Shown: positions 1 through 6,235 of the stretch, piece by piece
Layout: each line of letters starts with the position of its first letter
Numbering within the stretch: position 1 is the first letter of the stretch
Virus record (IMG/VR): IMGVR_UViG_3300044940_000614
Coordinates: 1-22,654 of that record
Strand: one strand, 5' to 3'
Length of the DNA stretch: 22,654 nucleotides
Source of the DNA: a virus
The notes under the pieces: generated by a model
Database searches by the model: none
Told to the model about the DNA's origin: nothing
What the model saw: only the letters and a program-made list of their open reading frames with translations
Made by a program: the position numbers and the translations under genes

Positions 1-23
1 GGCTTCGCCTCGTCATGTTTCCG

Positions 24-212
24 CTAGATCTTGGGGTCCGCGGGTGAGTTACCGGTTACCACCATCGGGATCCTCCAGCTTCGCCCGACGCGCCGTCCGT
101 AGAGTAGCCCAGAACGCAGCAGCCGATAGACGGTCCGCTCACAAAGCCGCAGTTCGCCGGCCGCCTCCTTCACGCTCAAGAGCCTGTTTTTATTGGTGTT
201 GGGCCGTTTCAT
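24..212 (-). CDS. Excisionase-like helix-turn-helix protein
   Basis: A 62-residue protein that is almost entirely one MerR/HTH_17-type winged helix-turn-helix: residues about 11-49 read LLSVKEAAGELRLCERTVYR, then LLRSGLL and GRSWRIP, the classical pattern of excisionase-family DNA-binding domains (VxEAAxxLxxxxxTVYRLxxxG with a basic wing ending in WRIP). Such proteins act as recombination directionality factors or as small transcriptional regulators. It is the only convincing minus-strand gene and is transcribed away from the late block, as an early or control gene would be. The ATG overlaps one copy of a TTAGGAC repeat, so autoregulation is possible. There is no clear Shine-Dalgarno sequence before the ATG. 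The domain call is firm; the role (Xis versus repressor) is undecided because no integrase is in view. Confidence 0.75.
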   Translation of the reverse strand: MKRPNTNKNRLLSVKEAAGELRLCERTVYRLLRSGLLYGRRVGRSWRIPMVVTGNSPADPKI

Positions 213-248
213 TAGGACAGTTCAGTACTATTGTGTACTTGTTAGGAC
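212..248. repeat. Direct repeat TTAGGAC, two copies 30 bp apart
   Basis: TTAGGAC occurs at 212-218 and again at 242-248 in the same orientation, exactly 30 bp (about three helical turns) apart, immediately upstream of and touching the start codon of the minus-strand helix-turn-helix gene. The same interval holds an inverted repeat. The spacing and position would suit binding sites for a small DNA-binding protein such as the neighbouring excisionase-like product. Function is inference; seven-base repeats can also occur by chance. Confidence 0.4.
224..239. promoter_or_regulatory. Inverted repeat, candidate operator
   Basis: AGTAC (224-228) and GTACT (235-239) form a perfect 5-bp inverted repeat around six A/T-rich bases, centred between the two TTAGGAC copies and about 20 bp upstream of the minus-strand helix-turn-helix start codon. 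Dyads of this size are typical operator half-sites. The pocket is clearly more AT-rich than the coding DNA around it. No experimental or comparative support can be drawn from the sequence alone. Confidence 0.35.
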
Positions 249-346
249 TTCTCCGACACATCCAACTGAGAGAATTCTTACACTTAGCCGGAATTTTCGG
301 TACCCACTCGCTGCCGCCCAATGTCAGCTTTTCCGTGTCAAGCTCG

Positions 347-352
347 TATAAT
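347..352 (+). promoter_or_regulatory. Candidate -10 box (TATAAT) for the rightward block
   Basis: A perfect TATAAT lies in the short noncoding interval between the minus-strand helix-turn-helix gene and the first rightward gene. The -35 region is poor: ATGTCA at 321-326 matches TTGACA at four of six positions but with a spacer of 20. If used, transcription would start near 360 and give a leader of roughly 95-110 nt before the ribosome binding site at 456. It could serve the two regulatory genes that open the rightward operon. A weak -35 would fit a promoter that needs an activator, but this is speculation. Confidence 0.35.
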
Positions 353-455
353 CGGTCGAGCGTACTGATTCCCGGGTTCCTGGGCTTCGGCGCGCCGCCC
401 GCCCCCCGCTGACAAGAAACCGCATGACCCATGCGACTGGACGCCGCTCCCCGGC

Positions 456-462
456 AGAGGAG
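456..462 (+). promoter_or_regulatory. Ribosome binding site selecting the ATG at 472
   Basis: AGAGGAG sits nine bases before the ATG at 472, whereas the in-frame ATG at 424 has no purine-rich motif in front of it. This argues that the longer reading frame from 424 is an over-extension. Confidence 0.5.
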
Positions 463-471
463 CGATCCGCG

Positions 472-915
472 ATGGCCTTGCCGGCTCCCCTCCCGCGCCA
501 TCGGTTGGCGCCCGCCGGGCAGCAGGAACGGCCCTGGACCACAGGGCAACTGCTCGCCCTGGCGTGGCGCCGCTGCCCGGACTGCGGCGGGGAGGGCCGG
601 GCCGGCGCGGTAGCCTGTGACTGCGTCTGGGATGCGGTATTCCGGCAGGTCTACCGGCGATACCGGGACTGCCAACAATTTGACCCTCGCGGCTGGCACC
701 GCAAGAACGAAGAGTTCATGGCGGACTTTGAGGTTGTCGCCCGCAGGGCCACGGGCGAGTTGTGGCCTCTTTTCCAACGGCACTTCTGCCAGGGCCGGCC
801 TATCCAGCAGCCGGTGATCGAACGGAAGATGATCCTAGCCGCGGGCCGCGCGTTTCGAAATACTCAGCCCTACCCGCTGTTCCCCGTCGGTGACTATTTT
901 GCGGGGGGAAACTGA
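472..915 (+). CDS. Zinc-knuckle phage regulator-like protein
   Basis: A 147-residue basic protein (163 if the in-frame ATG at 424 is used; 472 is preferred because AGAGGAG precedes it). Residues 35-51 contain CPDCGG followed by CDC, a four-cysteine cluster like the zinc-binding turns of DnaJ-type or antiterminator-Q-type proteins. The C-terminus ends in a PYPLFP...YF motif that I remember from small helix-turn-helix proteins in prophages of soil bacteria; I cannot verify this here. The gene is separated by two bases from the sigma-region-4-like gene that follows, so the pair is probably co-translated and may work together in late transcription control. The exact function is unknown; the cysteine cluster is what can be seen, the regulatory role is inferred from motif and position. 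Confidence 0.6.
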   Translation: MALPAPLPRHRLAPAGQQERPWTTGQLLALAWRRCPDCGGEGRAGAVACDCVWDAVFRQVYRRYRDCQQFDPRGWHRKNEEFMADFEVVARRATGELWPLFQRHFCQGRPIQQPVIERKMILAAGRAFRNTQPYPLFPVGDYFAGGN

Positions 916-917
916 CG

Positions 918-1187
918 GTGCTGTGGGTCCATACCGCCCCTGATGGATTCTCCGTGGTCGCCGCCGCGGAGCGGCGAGCGGTGCTGGCCGATGTCACGGC
1001 CGCTGTATTGACTGGCGAAAACCGCCAGGTCATACTGCTCCGCTACAAACGGGACCTCACGTTCCGTCAGATCGCGATGGTATTGGACAGCACCGAAGAC
1101 GCAGTCGCGCAAATGCACGGCCGGGCCCTGGAAAAGCTGCGCTCCGCACTCGCAGCGCTGCGGATTACATCCAGGAAACATATCTGA
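918..1187 (+). CDS. Stand-alone sigma-70 region 4-like protein
   Basis: An 89-residue protein starting at GTG. Residues about 33-79 match sigma factor region 4: GENRQVILLRYKRDLTFRQI is the helix before and into the helix-turn-helix (pattern LxLRYxxxLTxxEIA), and STEDAVAQMHGRALEKLRSA is the recognition helix as in FliA-type sigmas (SESRVSQxHxxALxxLR). There is no room for regions 2 and 3, so it cannot be a complete sigma factor. It may instead replace or tether region 4, as small phage transcription factors do, or be a simple DNA-binding regulator. It lies between the zinc-knuckle gene and the late genes, a position expected for a late-gene activator. Its stop overlaps the next ATG (TGATG). 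The domain call is solid; the target promoters are unknown. Confidence 0.65.
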   Translation: MLWVHTAPDGFSVVAAAERRAVLADVTAAVLTGENRQVILLRYKRDLTFRQIAMVLDSTEDAVAQMHGRALEKLRSALAALRITSRKHI

Positions 1188-1333
1188 TGCCCACCCCAGC
1201 TCCCCAACCGGAAAGTCTGCGGCGGGAGGAGCTGTTGGAGTTATGGAAATCTCTGCCCATTGGTGAGCAGAAGCGGCTCCTGGAGCTATTCGCACAAGGG
1301 ATTGGAGTGCCCAAGCCGGTATTGAAGAAATAG
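1187..1333 (+). CDS. Small hypothetical protein, 48 aa
   Basis: A short reading frame that starts in a TGATG overlap with the sigma-like gene and ends with TAG just before the ribosome binding site of the next gene. AGGA at 1173-1176 lies ten bases upstream. The product is a proline-containing N-terminus followed by an amphipathic charged helix (REELLELWKSLPIGEQKRLL) and a basic tail (VPKPVLKK). No family is recognised. The exact fit between its two neighbours and the translational coupling make it likely to be real. A helix-rich small protein next to transcription-factor-like genes could be a partner of either, but nothing in the sequence shows that. Confidence 0.6.
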   Translation: MPTPAPQPESLRREELLELWKSLPIGEQKRLLELFAQGIGVPKPVLKK

Positions 1334-1341
1334 GGAGGAAC

Positions 1342-1890
1342 ATGCGACTCGACGAATGGACGAAGCGCCAGCCGAAGGTGATCGGCAAAGATTATCTCGG
1401 CAATCAGATCGAAGGGGGTTACCAAGGCGACAAGCCCGGTGAGATCGTGATGGAACCCTCGGTCCAGATGTGGGATATGCGGCCGCGCTTCCATCCACTG
1501 AGCTTCGCGGCCGGACTGATCGAGCAGTTGCGCCGCGATACGGGCCTGCAGGTCGACGATCCCGTGGAGCTCAAGACGTACGTCCCCTCCGCCGGCGGGT
1601 TCGTGCCCGTATACCGCACGCCGAATGACCCGCTCTTCCGGAAGTTCTACGTGGTGTACGTTCCGCGGGGCGTCTTCGATGTCCCGATGTATGAAATCGG
1701 GCAGTTGTTCGCGATCGCGTCCCAGGCGGGCGTTGGCCTCCCCGGCCGCTGGAGCGTGGATCCGGGCGTGGCCAGCGAATCCAACCCGGCCGGGCTCGTC
1801 TTCACTCCGCAGAAGGGTCCGGAGGCACCGTCGATCCAAACGGTCGAGCAGCGGCTGGCCGAGATCGAGCGGCGGCTGGCGATCTCCTAG
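1342..1890 (+). CDS. Hypothetical phage protein, 182 aa
   Basis: Preceded by GGGAGGA at 1333-1339 with short spacing. No known domain is recognised. The N-terminal third is polar and charged; the middle (residues about 50-140) looks like a folded globular domain with aromatic-rich strands (KFYVVYVPRGVFDVPMYEIG); the last 25 residues (VEQRLAEIERRLAI) form a short coiled coil suited to oligomerisation. There is no signal peptide or membrane segment. It sits upstream of the terminase genes, where phages often keep poorly conserved regulatory or nuclease-type genes, but no catalytic motif such as HNH is visible. Coding status is supported by the ribosome binding site, length and clean fit to its neighbours. 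Confidence 0.7.
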   Translation: MRLDEWTKRQPKVIGKDYLGNQIEGGYQGDKPGEIVMEPSVQMWDMRPRFHPLSFAAGLIEQLRRDTGLQVDDPVELKTYVPSAGGFVPVYRTPNDPLFRKFYVVYVPRGVFDVPMYEIGQLFAIASQAGVGLPGRWSVDPGVASESNPAGLVFTPQKGPEAPSIQTVEQRLAEIERRLAIS

Positions 1891-1900
1891 GAGAGTCGTG

Positions 1901-2074
1901 ATGGATACTCAGACCGTGATCAACCTCATCTGCCTGGCGTTCGGGGTGGGCGGTGGTCTCAGCTCCCTGGTGATCAAGGCTTCGATCGCGGCTGAAATCC
2001 AGAAGAGCCGGCGGGAGGACCGCGAGAAGGTCCAGGAGTGGGTGGAGAGAAACTTCCTACGCAAGCCGGTGTAA
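1901..2074 (+). CDS. Small single-span membrane protein, 57 aa
   Basis: Starts at ATG 1901 with AGGAGAG (1889-1895) six bases upstream; the same frame is open further left, but only inside another gene. Residues about 6-28 (VINLICLAFGVGGGLSSLVI) form one hydrophobic helix with a glycine-rich centre, followed by a strongly charged helix (EIQKSRREDREKVQEWVERN). The architecture, a short N-terminal tail, one transmembrane helix and a charged cytoplasmic helix, is shared by small phage membrane proteins including some holin-like and superinfection proteins, but no family is recognised. Its end overlaps the small terminase gene by 37 bases. Membrane insertion is a good prediction; any lytic role is conjecture. 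Confidence 0.65.
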   Translation: MDTQTVINLICLAFGVGGGLSSLVIKASIAAEIQKSRREDREKVQEWVERNFLRKPV

Positions 2075-2559
2075 ATCTCGGGCTTCGCGCCGCCGCGAAG
2101 TGCCTCGGCGTTTCTCACGTGGCCCTCAAGAAGGCTGCGGACGCGGGCCGCGTCGATCGTAACCCGGACGGAACGTTCGACGTCGAGCGGGTCCGTCGGC
2201 AGCTCACAGCGAACTCCCACCCGGCGAAGCAGCGTGCGGGCCGTTCGCAGCGCAAGGCGCCTGATGCGGAACCCGAAGCCGGAAAGCTCAGCTACAACGA
2301 GCTGTTGTGCGAGCGGGAGCGCGTGCGGCTCGAAAAAGACAAGTTGGACCTTGCCAAGCGCAAGGGTGCGCTGGTAGAAAAAGATGCCGTGAACGCCTGG
2401 GTGGCCGGGATGATTCTGCAGGCCCGCGACACGTTGTTGCAGATGGGGCCCACCTTGCGGGACAAGCTGGCGAAGGTCGAGGATCCGGTTGAGGTGGAGG
2501 CGTTGATCATGGACCAGGTGCAGCGGGCGTTGAGGAAACTTGCAGCCTTCGAAAACTGA
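2038..2559 (+). CDS. Terminase small subunit (Nu1-like)
   Basis: A 173-residue DNA-recognition subunit of the packaging motor. Residues about 17-40 (RAAAKCLGVSHVALKKAADA) are a winged helix-turn-helix as in Nu1-type small terminases, which bind the packaging site; residues 85-115 are a charged helix (LCERERVRLEKDKLDLAKRK) typical of the oligomerisation region, followed by a C-terminal helical part expected to contact the large subunit. The gene directly precedes, and overlaps by 20 bases, the large terminase, as in lambda. The start is GTG at 2038, inside the end of the membrane-protein gene, with only GAAGG about ten bases upstream; no later start keeps the helix-turn-helix whole. The assignment rests on motif plus position. 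Confidence 0.85.
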   Translation: MGGEKLPTQAGVNLGLRAAAKCLGVSHVALKKAADAGRVDRNPDGTFDVERVRRQLTANSHPAKQRAGRSQRKAPDAEPEAGKLSYNELLCERERVRLEKDKLDLAKRKGALVEKDAVNAWVAGMILQARDTLLQMGPTLRDKLAKVEDPVEVEALIMDQVQRALRKLAAFEN

Positions 2560-4519
2560 GACCGGCGCCGACCTGGCGCCCTGCTTCGACGGTTGGAGAA
2601 CTCTATGGCTGCCGCCAGAGCGGCTGCCTTTGTCCCGCTGGGCGGAGCAAAATATAACGCTCTCCCGCGAGTACGCCCGGCAGGCGGACCAGTTGAGGTT
2701 GTTCGGCTGGCAGAGGGAAATCTTCGACAGCTTTACAGACCCTCGGGTTTCGGAAATCGTGCTGATGTGCGGTACGCAGATGGTGAAAACGCTGTTCATT
2801 CAGGCCGCGATCGCATATGCGATCGCCGAGCAGCCCGGCCCGATTCTGGTGCTGCAGCCGAGCGAGGGTGACGCGAAAGCCTTCTCGAAAGAGCGGCTGA
2901 CCCCGATGCTGCGGGACTGCGAGGTTTTACACGGCAAGGTCGCGCGGGCCAAAAGCCGCGATTCGGCCAACACCATCCAGGAAAAGTGGTTCCCAGGCGG
3001 CATGCTGGCCGTTGACGGGGCCATTTCGCCAGCCAACGTGGCCCGGCGATCGATCCGGTACTTTTTCGCGGACGAAGTCGACAAGTACGGCGTCAGCGCC
3101 GGCGTCGAGGGCGATGTCATCGCTCTCGGCGATGAACGTGTCGCCACCTATGAGTCTCTCGGGAAGAAGATCCGGACCTGCTCACCCACGATCGCAGGAC
3201 GGAGCCGGATCGGCCGTTTATACGCCGCCACAGACCGCCGCAAACCCTGGGTGGCGTGCCCCGGCTGCGCGGCTTATCAGGTGCTGGTCTGGAGCCAGGT
3301 GGTGTTTGACCCGGTCGGCTACCGCTGCGCGCACTGCGGTGACTTATGGGGGGATATCGAGCGGTGGGCGGCCTGCGACAAGGGTGTCGAATGGCGGGCG
3401 GAAGCCCCCTTTTCCGGCCGCGCCGGGTTCTGGATCTCGCATCTGTACTCGCCCTGGAAAACGCTGGCGGCCATGGTCGAAAAATATCAGGCTTCCCACC
3501 GGGATCCGCAGGCCTACAAGGTCTTCGTGAATACCACGCTGGCCGAACTCTGGGAAGAGCAAGGCGAGACGCCGGACTATGAGCTGCTCCTCGCCCGGCG
3601 TGAGGATTACCCGGCCAATGAAGAGGCCGTCGTCCCGGAGCGGGGGCTATTCCTGACCGCCGCGGTGGACGTACAAGAGTCGCCGCCGCGCCTCGAATAT
3701 GAAGTGGTCGCCTGGGGCCGCGACCGGGAAAACTGGTCGCTCGCCTACGGCACCATCCAGGCGCTGGCTTCAAACGGCCAACCGCTTCCGGTGAGTAGTC
3801 CGGAGGTCTGGGCGGAACTCGATCGCCAGGTACTGCAGCGGACGTTCCCACACGCTCTAGGCGGGGAGCTGCCGGTGATGGTCATGGCGATCGACACGGG
3901 GATGCGGCCCCAGCCGGTCTACAGTTTTGCGCGCCGGCACGCCCGCCCGGCGTATTCCGCGAGCGGCATCAGGATCGTGGCGCCACGAACCGTGGTTCCG
4001 GTAAAGGGCAATGAGGATCCGCTGCGAATTATAAGTAAGATTTCGCGCGAGGACGCCTCGCGCAAGCGGCAAAACATCCGCATCGTTTCGATTGGAACGC
4101 ACGCGGCCAAGCAGGAGATTTACGACGCCCTGCGCGAGATCGTACCCAGTGCGGACGGCAGCCCGGTCCCGCGCTGCCACCACTTCCCCGCGTACGGGAA
4201 AGAGTACTTCGAAGGGCTGTGCGCGGAAATCCGCCTGGTCAAGGAAAACGGGCGAATCGAGTGGCGCAAGAAGCCGAACGTCCGTAATGAGCCGCTCGAC
4301 CTGAAAGTTTACAACCGCGCCGCAGCGTCGATGTTCGGCATCGACCGGTTCGGCAAGAAGCAGTGGGCTGCGCTCGAACGCATGGTGGCCCCCAGCCGGG
4401 CGATCAGTATGCCGGAGCCAGCGGCGGAGGCCCAGCCAGCCAGCCCTGCTGCAGCGCCGCCGCCACCGCCGGTCAAACGGCGGAAGCCGCGAACGTTCGT
4501 TCCTTCGTACCTGCTCTGA
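2540..4519 (+). CDS. Terminase large subunit (gpA family)
   Basis: The 659-residue ATPase-nuclease that pumps and cuts phage DNA. The order of motifs matches lambda gpA: an adenine-binding Q-containing segment (LFGWQREIFDSF, about 54-65), a Walker A-like loop CGTQMVKT (about 77-84), Walker B YFFADEVDKY (about 174-183), a coupling motif CSPT (about 214-217), a C-terminal nuclease with acidic residues in AAVDVQ (about 375-379) and AIDTG (about 450), and the late EPLDLKVY motif. Two CxxC pairs (CPGC, CAHC at about 240-266) probably bind zinc. The start is TTG at 2540 with GAGGA close by, overlapping the small subunit gene; the first 40 residues fit the family. The Walker A lacks the usual Gly before Lys. 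The final 45 residues are Pro/Ala-rich and basic, a likely flexible portal-contacting tail. Confidence 0.95.
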   Translation: MQPSKTETGADLAPCFDGWRTLWLPPERLPLSRWAEQNITLSREYARQADQLRLFGWQREIFDSFTDPRVSEIVLMCGTQMVKTLFIQAAIAYAIAEQPGPILVLQPSEGDAKAFSKERLTPMLRDCEVLHGKVARAKSRDSANTIQEKWFPGGMLAVDGAISPANVARRSIRYFFADEVDKYGVSAGVEGDVIALGDERVATYESLGKKIRTCSPTIAGRSRIGRLYAATDRRKPWVACPGCAAYQVLVWSQVVFDPVGYRCAHCGDLWGDIERWAACDKGVEWRAEAPFSGRAGFWISHLYSPWKTLAAMVEKYQASHRDPQAYKVFVNTTLAELWEEQGETPDYELLLARREDYPANEEAVVPERGLFLTAAVDVQESPPRLEYEVVAWGRDRENWSLAYGTIQALASNGQPLPVSSPEVWAELDRQVLQRTFPHALGGELPVMVMAIDTGMRPQPVYSFARRHARPAYSASGIRIVAPRTVVPVKGNEDPLRIISKISREDASRKRQNIRIVSIGTHAAKQEIYDALREIVPSADGSPVPRCHHFPAYGKEYFEGLCAEIRLVKENGRIEWRKKPNVRNEPLDLKVYNRAAASMFGIDRFGKKQWAALERMVAPSRAISMPEPAAEAQPASPAAAPPPPPVKRRKPRTFVPSYLL

Positions 4520-4523
4520 CTAT

Positions 4524-4736
4524 ATGGCGTATACCAACGACGACCTGGCGGCGCTTGAGCGCGGCCTCTCCTCGCCCGAGCTGCGGGTGACGTTCACCGA
4601 CGGCCGCTCGATCGAGTACCGCTCGATCGGGGAGTTGCGGGAAGCCATTGCGGAGGTGAAGGCCTCGCTGGCGTCCGCCGGATCCGGCAAGCGGCGGGTC
4701 CGTCGCGTCGTGGTCAGCATGGAGCCAGGGTTTTGA
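4524..4736 (+). CDS. Head-tail joining protein, gpW-like
   Basis: A 70-residue protein of the gpW size (lambda W is 68 residues) in the W position between large terminase and portal. It shows the family pattern: an N-terminal helix (NDDLAALERGLSSPELRV), a two-strand turn (TFTDGRSIEYRSI), a second helix (ELREAIAEVKASL) and a C-terminal basic tail ending in aromatic hydrophobics (VVVSMEPGF), comparable to the RRGPAGFYV end of gpW. In lambda, gpW plugs the portal channel after packaging and makes the platform for gpFII and the tail. It starts four bases after the terminase stop and its stop overlaps the portal start. Confidence 0.85.
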   Translation: MAYTNDDLAALERGLSSPELRVTFTDGRSIEYRSIGELREAIAEVKASLASAGSGKRRVRRVVVSMEPGF

Positions 4737-6235
4737 AAATCGTGCAGCAGCTGCGCCGCCGGTTGGGCGGGGCCCTTGGTGTGCTCCGCGGGCGGGCGCT
4801 GGCGCTCGACTATAAGGCCGCGTCCTCCATGGGCCGCCGATTGCAGTCATGGCAGCCCAGCGGATCGGGGCCCAATGCAAGTTTGTTCGGCAGCCTGGAT
4901 CTCCTGCGCCGGAGATCCAGGTGGCTGGCTCGCCAAAACGCGTATGCCAGCGCTGCGCTGGAGCGATTTGTCAGTTCCACCGTCGGAACGGGCATCGTTC
5001 CGATGTCGCAGCATCCCGATCCCGAAACCCGCCAGCGGATCCAGGCTGCATTCCTGGCGTGGACGGACGAGTGCGACGCCGACGGCGTCTGCGACTTCTA
5101 CGGGCTGCAGAGTCTAGTCTGCCTGAGCGAGCGTCGCGACGGCGAGGTGTTCACCCGGTTCCGTCCGCGGCGTCCGCAGGACGGGCTAGTGGTGCCGTTG
5201 CAGCTTCAGGTAATCGAGAGTGACTTCGTCCCGCTGGCCGACGAAAGCGGAGACGAAACGGTGCGCGGGGGAATCGTATTCGACGCCATCGGCCGGCGCC
5301 GGGCATACCGGATGTACCGCAGCCACCCAGGCGAGCGGTTCGCCCTCGACGGGGCCGCGGTCATGACGGTTCCGGCCAGCGAAGTCCTGCACACCTACCG
5401 GGTGAAGCGCCCGGGACAGCTCCGGGGTGAGCCGTGGCTTACGCCGGCGATCGTCACGCTCTATGAGCTCGATCAGTACGTCGAAGCCGCATTGCTGCGG
5501 GCCAAGCTCGCCAACCTGCTCGCATTCTTCATCAAGCGTTTGAACGACGAGGATAACCCGACGCTCAATGAGGAAGATCAGGGTGACGGCACGGGGCTGG
5601 CGGATGTCGCCCCCGGCTCGGTGAACTATCTGGATCTCAACGAGGACGTAGTGGTCCACCAACCGGTGGCGCCAGGTACGGACTTCAAGCAGTTCCTGCG
5701 CAGCATGCTGCGTTCGGTGGCGGCGTCCCTGGGCGGACTGACCTACGAGCAACTGGCTGGTGACTTGGAGGGCGTGAATTACAGCTCCATCCGCGCCGGC
5801 CTGCTCGATGTCCGCCGCTGGTGCGAGGCCTACCAGCACCAGGTACTCGTATTCCAGTGGTGTCGGCCGATCTGGGATCGCTGGATGGAGACAGCCGTTT
5901 TGGCGGGTTTGTTCAGCGCGAGGGACTATCGGGAGCATCCCGAGTGGTTTACCGCCGTTTGGCATCCCCACCGCTGGCCATGGGTGGATCCGCAAAAGGA
6001 TCTCGAAGAGGCGGTCGGCAAGATCCGAGCCGGACTTTCCACGCGCTCCGCTGAGTGCGCCAAGCTCGGCGAAGACAGCCGCCAGGTGGATGCCGAACAG
6101 GCCGACGATAACCAGCGCGGAGATGGGCTTGGCCTGCGGTACGACTCCGATGGCCGGAACCCACGCTCCGGATCCACGAGCGCGGCCGCCCGCGGGCTCG
6201 AAAACGAACCACCCAGCAAAGGAATCGACGAATGA
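4733..6235 (+). CDS. Portal protein (lambda family)
   Basis: A 500-residue portal subunit; twelve copies would form the ring through which DNA enters and leaves the head and which nucleates the procapsid. Lambda-family features in order: an N-terminal amphipathic region, RRRSRWLARQNAYASAALER (helix before the wing), GIVFDAIGRRRAYRMYRSHP (clip/stem strands), VPASEVLHTYRVKRPGQLRG followed by a long stem helix (LYELDQYVEAALLRAKLANL), LTYEQLAGDLEGVNYSSIRA and WFTAVWHPHRWPWVDPQKDL near the crown. The TTG start at 4733 overlaps the gpW-like stop and has GGAG eight bases upstream. The C-terminal 50 residues are polar and probably disordered. The stop overlaps the protease start (ATGA). Confidence 0.95.
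   Translation: MKIVQQLRRRLGGALGVLRGRALALDYKAASSMGRRLQSWQPSGSGPNASLFGSLDLLRRRSRWLARQNAYASAALERFVSSTVGTGIVPMSQHPDPETRQRIQAAFLAWTDECDADGVCDFYGLQSLVCLSERRDGEVFTRFRPRRPQDGLVVPLQLQVIESDFVPLADESGDETVRGGIVFDAIGRRRAYRMYRSHPGERFALDGAAVMTVPASEVLHTYRVKRPGQLRGEPWLTPAIVTLYELDQYVEAALLRAKLANLLAFFIKRLNDEDNPTLNEEDQGDGTGLADVAPGSVNYLDLNEDVVVHQPVAPGTDFKQFLRSMLRSVAASLGGLTYEQLAGDLEGVNYSSIRAGLLDVRRWCEAYQHQVLVFQWCRPIWDRWMETAVLAGLFSARDYREHPEWFTAVWHPHRWPWVDPQKDLEEAVGKIRAGLSTRSAECAKLGEDSRQVDAEQADDNQRGDGLGLRYDSDGRNPRSGSTSAAARGLENEPPSKGIDE

Noticed and set aside
424-471. Longer start for the zinc-knuckle protein
   Set aside because: No ribosome binding site before 424; AGAGGAG precedes 472. Not excluded completely.
190-783. 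197-codon minus-strand frame overlapping the control region
   Set aside because: Overlaps the helix-turn-helix start and the zinc-knuckle gene, has no motif, and would remove the only regulatory interval.
1625-1900. Upstream extension of the small membrane-protein frame
   Set aside because: Arg/Ser-rich shadow of the 182-aa gene; the ribosome binding site at 1889 places the true start at 1901.
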